Assembly (NCBI GenBank): GCA_038246785.1
Contig: JBBRVP010000039.1
Span: forward strand, 1-33,905
Length of the DNA: 33,905 bases
DNA from: JBBRVP01 sp038246785
Lineage (GTDB): Bacteria; Actinomycetota; Actinomycetes; Jiangellales; Jiangellaceae
Direction of reading: 5' to 3'
This document shows, piece by piece, positions 31,696-33,905 of the stretch. The notes under the pieces were generated by a model, which was not told where the DNA came from, did not search any database, and saw only the letters and a program-made list of their open reading frames with translations. The translations under genes and the position numbers were made by a program. The first letter of the stretch is position 1; each line of letters opens with the position of its first letter.

Positions 31696-32517
31696 TCAGG
31701 CGCGTCCGACGACGGATGCGACAACGGGGCCGAGCCTGCCAGCAGCCGCCGCGGCCTGTGCAACCACCTCGGCAGGCTCGATCGACTCGCCGGTCGCCTC
31801 CACGGTGGTGACGACCGACAGCCCCATCAGCTCGAGGCCGGCCTCGCGGGCAGCGATGGCTTCGAGGACCGTCGACATGCCGAGCACGTCGGCCCCGAGC
31901 CTGCGCAGCAGGTGTGCCTCGGCGACCGTCTCGTAGTGCGGGCCGGGCAGCAGCACGTAGACGCCCTCGACGAGCCCGGGGTCGATCCTGCGGGCCAGCG
32001 CGCGCAGTCGCGGCGACCAGGCGTCGGTGAGGTCGACGAAGCGGGGGCCGACCAGCGGCGAGGCCGCGCTGAGGTTGATGTGGTCGCGGAGCAGCACGCC
32101 GGTGCCGGTGCCCCACTCCGGGCGCAGCGAGCCGTTGGCGTTGGTGAGCACGGCGAGACGTACGCCGGCGGCCGCCGCCGTACGCACCGGATGCACGACC
32201 GCGGCGGCGCCGTGGCCCTCGTAGAGGTGCGTGCGGCCCAGCAGCACGAGCACCGCGCGGCCGTCCACCCGGCACGACCGGGCCAGCCCGACGTGCCCCT
32301 CGGCGGCCGGGGCCAGGAATCCGGGCAGCGCCGCCAGTTCCAGCTCGGCCACCGGGGGGCCGAAGGCGTCTGCGGCCGCCGCCCAGCCCGAGCCCAGCAC
32401 GACCAAAGCGTCGTGACGTGGCACACCGGTCGCTTCGGCCAGCGCGGTCGCGGCCCGGCGGGCCACGGCGTACGGGTCGGCCTCGTCGTGCGGTGAGGCC
32501 GCGACCGGGTCGCTCAC
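31696..32517 (-). CDS. Purine nucleoside phosphorylase, trimeric type (PunA-like), variant active site
   Basis: The 273-residue trimeric-type PNP splits ribonucleosides with phosphate into a base and ribose 1-phosphate. Phosphate-site motifs are intact: VLGSGWAAA, GRTHLYEGH, and TNANGSLRPEW in place of the usual TNACGG. The base-site Glu is present in GPHYETVAEA, and GADVLGMSTVLEAIAARE is conserved. However, the Asn that contacts the 6-oxo group in family members such as human PNP (motif LITN) is Thr238 here (VVTT, codon 31804-31806). Specificity may therefore differ from inosine/guanosine. The GTG overlaps the upstream surface-protein stop as GTGA, and the permease follows. Confidence 0.85.
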   Translation of the reverse strand: MSDPVAASPHDEADPYAVARRAATALAEATGVPRHDALVVLGSGWAAAADAFGPPVAELELAALPGFLAPAAEGHVGLARSCRVDGRAVLVLLGRTHLYEGHGAAAVVHPVRTAAAAGVRLAVLTNANGSLRPEWGTGTGVLLRDHINLSAASPLVGPRFVDLTDAWSPRLRALARRIDPGLVEGVYVLLPGPHYETVAEAHLLRRLGADVLGMSTVLEAIAAREAGLELMGLSVVTTVEATGESIEPAEVVAQAAAAAGRLGPVVASVVGRA

Positions 32518-33905
32518 TGCGGGGCCCGGCGGCGCGTCCTGCTCAGGAGGAGGACACCGAGCCCGATCAGCAGCAGGGCCAGCCCCGACCAGAGCAGCGG
32601 CCCGAGGTCCGAGCCGGTATGCGGAAGCTGCCCCGGCGGCGGCACGACCGGGGGCGGCGTGACAGGGGGCGGCGTCACCGGGGGCGGCGTCACCGGGGGC
32701 GGCGTCGCGGTGGGCGACGGTGTCACCGTCGGCGAGGGGCTGGGCGACGGCGAGGGGGTCGGGGATGGCGAGGGGGTCGGGGATGGCGAGGGGGTCGGGG
32801 ACGGCGCCGGCGGCGTGCGGTGGGTCGTCGAGCAGGCCGGGTCCTCGGCGGCGTCCTCAACCAGGGTCAGCGGACGGGCGACACTGACGTCGGCCGGCGA
32901 GGCACCGTTCGACGCCGGTGCGCAGGTCTGGCTGCCCTGGCTCGTGATGAGGTTCGCGAGTTGCACGCCGTACGCGTCGTCGTCGACGCGCACCTGGTAG
33001 CTGACCGTCTCCTGCCCGCCCAGCTGCGGAATGGCCCAGCGGAGCCCGGTGCCCGTCGCAGTCGCCGTGCCGGTGCTGGCGGTGATGCTGCCGGGGACCA
33101 GCGTCGCGTGGTTGAGCACGTCGGACAGGTCGTCCAGCACGACGACGTCGCGCGGGTCCACACCGCCGGTCTTCTCCGCCGTCACCGTGTAGGTGATGAC
33201 GTCGCCCGGCTCGACGGTGGAGCCCGACACCGGGTCGCTGGACTTGGTCACCGTGAAGGTGCCCGGCTGGTCGTCGTTGGTGATGGTGCAGGTGACGTTG
33301 CCGCCGTTGGCGACGGTGACGGTGGCGCCGGTGAGGGTGCCCCCGGTGCAGTTCCAGGCGCTCGCCGCGTAGCCGGCCGGGCCTGCCTCGCTCAGGTCGT
33401 ATTTGCCGGCGGCCACGGTGGCGCCGGTGACGGCGGGTGAGCCGGTGGCGCCGGTGATCGGGGTGGGCCCGGCGGCGGTCAGTGTCCAGTCGGTGGGGTT
33501 GGCGCTGCCGCCGTTGTCGTTGGTGACCGCCTTGACCAGGGTGAGGGTGGCCGGCTGGTCGTCGTTGGTGATGGTGCAGGTGACGTTGCCGCCGTTGGCG
33601 ACGGTGACGGTGGCGCCGGTGAGGGTGCCCCCGGTGCAGGTCCAGTCACCCGGTGTGTAGCCAGCGGGACCGCCGGCTTCGGACAGGGGGTAGGCGCCGG
33701 CGTCGACGGTGGCGTCGGTGACGGCGGGTGAGCCGGTGGTGCCGGTGATCGGGGTGGGCCCGGCGGCGGTCAGTGTCCAGTCGGTGGGGTTGGCGGTGCC
33801 GCCGTTGTCGTTGGTGACCGCCTTGACCAGGGTGAGGGTGGCCGGCTGGTCGTCGTTGGTGATGGTGCAGGTGACGTTGCCGCCGTTGGCGACGGTGACG
33901 GTGCC
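32514..33905 (-). CDS. Repetitive cell-wall surface protein with LPxTG signal (5' end outside window)
   Basis: The frame is open from the window end at 33905 to the stop at 32514-32516, so the N-terminus is missing; a GTG at 33416 is internal, not a start. It contains near-identical beta-sandwich repeats of 96-97 residues (VTCTITNDDQPATLTLVKAV, DNGG..NPTDWTLTAAGPTP), like prealbumin/SpaA-type or DUF-repeat surface adhesins. A DUF11-like domain (FTVTKSSDPVSGSTVEPGD, IPQLGGQETVSYQV) follows. A Pro/Ser/Thr stalk and an LPHTG sorting signal (32613-32627), a membrane helix and an Arg-rich tail end the protein. It is expected to be sortase-anchored. The last bases overlap the PNP start. Confidence 0.85.
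   Translation of the reverse strand, partial: GTVTVANGGNVTCTITNDDQPATLTLVKAVTNDNGGTANPTDWTLTAAGPTPITGTTGSPAVTDATVDAGAYPLSEAGGPAGYTPGDWTCTGGTLTGATVTVANGGNVTCTITNDDQPATLTLVKAVTNDNGGSANPTDWTLTAAGPTPITGATGSPAVTGATVAAGKYDLSEAGPAGYAASAWNCTGGTLTGATVTVANGGNVTCTITNDDQPGTFTVTKSSDPVSGSTVEPGDVITYTVTAEKTGGVDPRDVVVLDDLSDVLNHATLVPGSITASTGTATATGTGLRWAIPQLGGQETVSYQVRVDDDAYGVQLANLITSQGSQTCAPASNGASPADVSVARPLTLVEDAAEDPACSTTHRTPPAPSPTPSPSPTPSPSPTPSPSPSPSPTVTPSPTATPPPVTPPPVTPPPVTPPPVVPPPGQLPHTGSDLGPLLWSGLALLLIGLGVLLLSRTRRRAPQ
32650..32812 (-). repeat. Tandem DNA repeats encoding the Pro-rich stalk
   Basis: Two repeat blocks lie inside the surface-protein gene. Four copies of a 15-bp unit (GGGGGCGGCGTCACC-like, about 32650-32709) encode PPPVT repeats, and three copies of an 18-bp unit (GGCGAGGGGGTCGGGGAT, about 32749-32802) encode a Pro/Ser/Thr stalk. 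Both are prone to length change by slippage. Confidence 0.7.
33263..33905 (-). repeat. Near-identical 288/291-bp coding repeats
   Basis: The anchor CCGGCTGGTC recurs at 33263, 33551 and 33842, giving units of 288 and 291 bp (96 and 97 codons). The longer unit has one extra Gly codon (EAGGPAGY versus EAGPAGY). Long stretches are identical at the DNA level, which points to recent duplication or gene conversion. More copies probably lie beyond the window. Confidence 0.8.

Noticed and set aside
28460..32275. 1271-codon open frame on the minus strand
   Set aside because: It runs antisense or out of frame through four well-supported genes (ADP-ribosylglycohydrolase, PfkB, permease, PNP), is Arg/Gly/Pro-rich and has no family signature. 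Long stop-free shadow frames are expected at this GC content.

Overview
This is a high-GC (roughly 70-75 percent by eye) actinobacterial chromosome segment. The evidence is frequent GTG starts, ATGA/GTGA start-stop overlaps, an ECF42-type sigma factor with a DGPF partner, a class F sortase, DUF5302 and DUF937 proteins, and a HipA-like/DUF3037 pair. The genus cannot be fixed from sequence alone. No rRNA, tRNA or CRISPR array was seen.

Layout. 1-142: 3' end and right terminal repeat of an ISL3-family insertion sequence, followed by a small frame-disrupted gene. 590-9098: a tight recC-recB-recD operon (double-strand-break resection) with all recognisable RecB and RecD motor and nuclease motifs present. 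9099-9426: a convergent intergenic region with two 47-bp elements that share ends but not centres. 9427-11395 (minus): a BrkB/YihY membrane protein and an S33 alpha/beta hydrolase. 11492-12800: a small helical protein and two decayed genes (one an Uma2-like fragment). 12848-14250: an SDR oxidoreductase facing a flavodoxin-like protein across a large hairpin. 14342-16734: an APH-fold protein, then an ArsR / SRPBCC / unknown three-gene operon. 16972-19336: a DUF937 protein, divergent from a DGPF(YCII)-ECF42 sigma pair with a candidate self-recognised promoter. 19637-21989: DUF5302, a PHP phosphoesterase and an aldo/keto reductase. 22166-23747 (minus): HipA-like kinase, DUF3037 and a short 'CpaE-like' protein. 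23854-25463: a secreted calcium-loop protein and a class F sortase. 25493-26748 (minus): exonuclease III and ArfB. 26809-30181: MFS exporter, ADP-ribosylglycohydrolase-family protein and PfkB kinase, all start-stop overlapped. 30172-32517 (minus): NCS1 permease and purine nucleoside phosphorylase. 32514 to the window end (minus): a repetitive LPxTG surface protein that continues past the edge.

How the genes work together. The best-supported functional groups are RecBCD, the ECF42/DGPF regulator pair, the ArsR/SRPBCC operon, the HipA-like/DUF3037 pair and a nucleoside-salvage-like block (ADP-ribosylglycohydrolase + PfkB + NCS1 permease + phosphorylase). The phosphorylase has Thr at the base-selecting Asn position, so the substrate of that block may not be an ordinary 6-oxopurine nucleoside. 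Three small genes are frame-disrupted, which means either local gene decay or indel errors in GC-rich sequence. Nothing here is demonstrably a new defence system. The most open questions are the HipA-like/DUF3037 pair, the salvage block and the paired intergenic elements.
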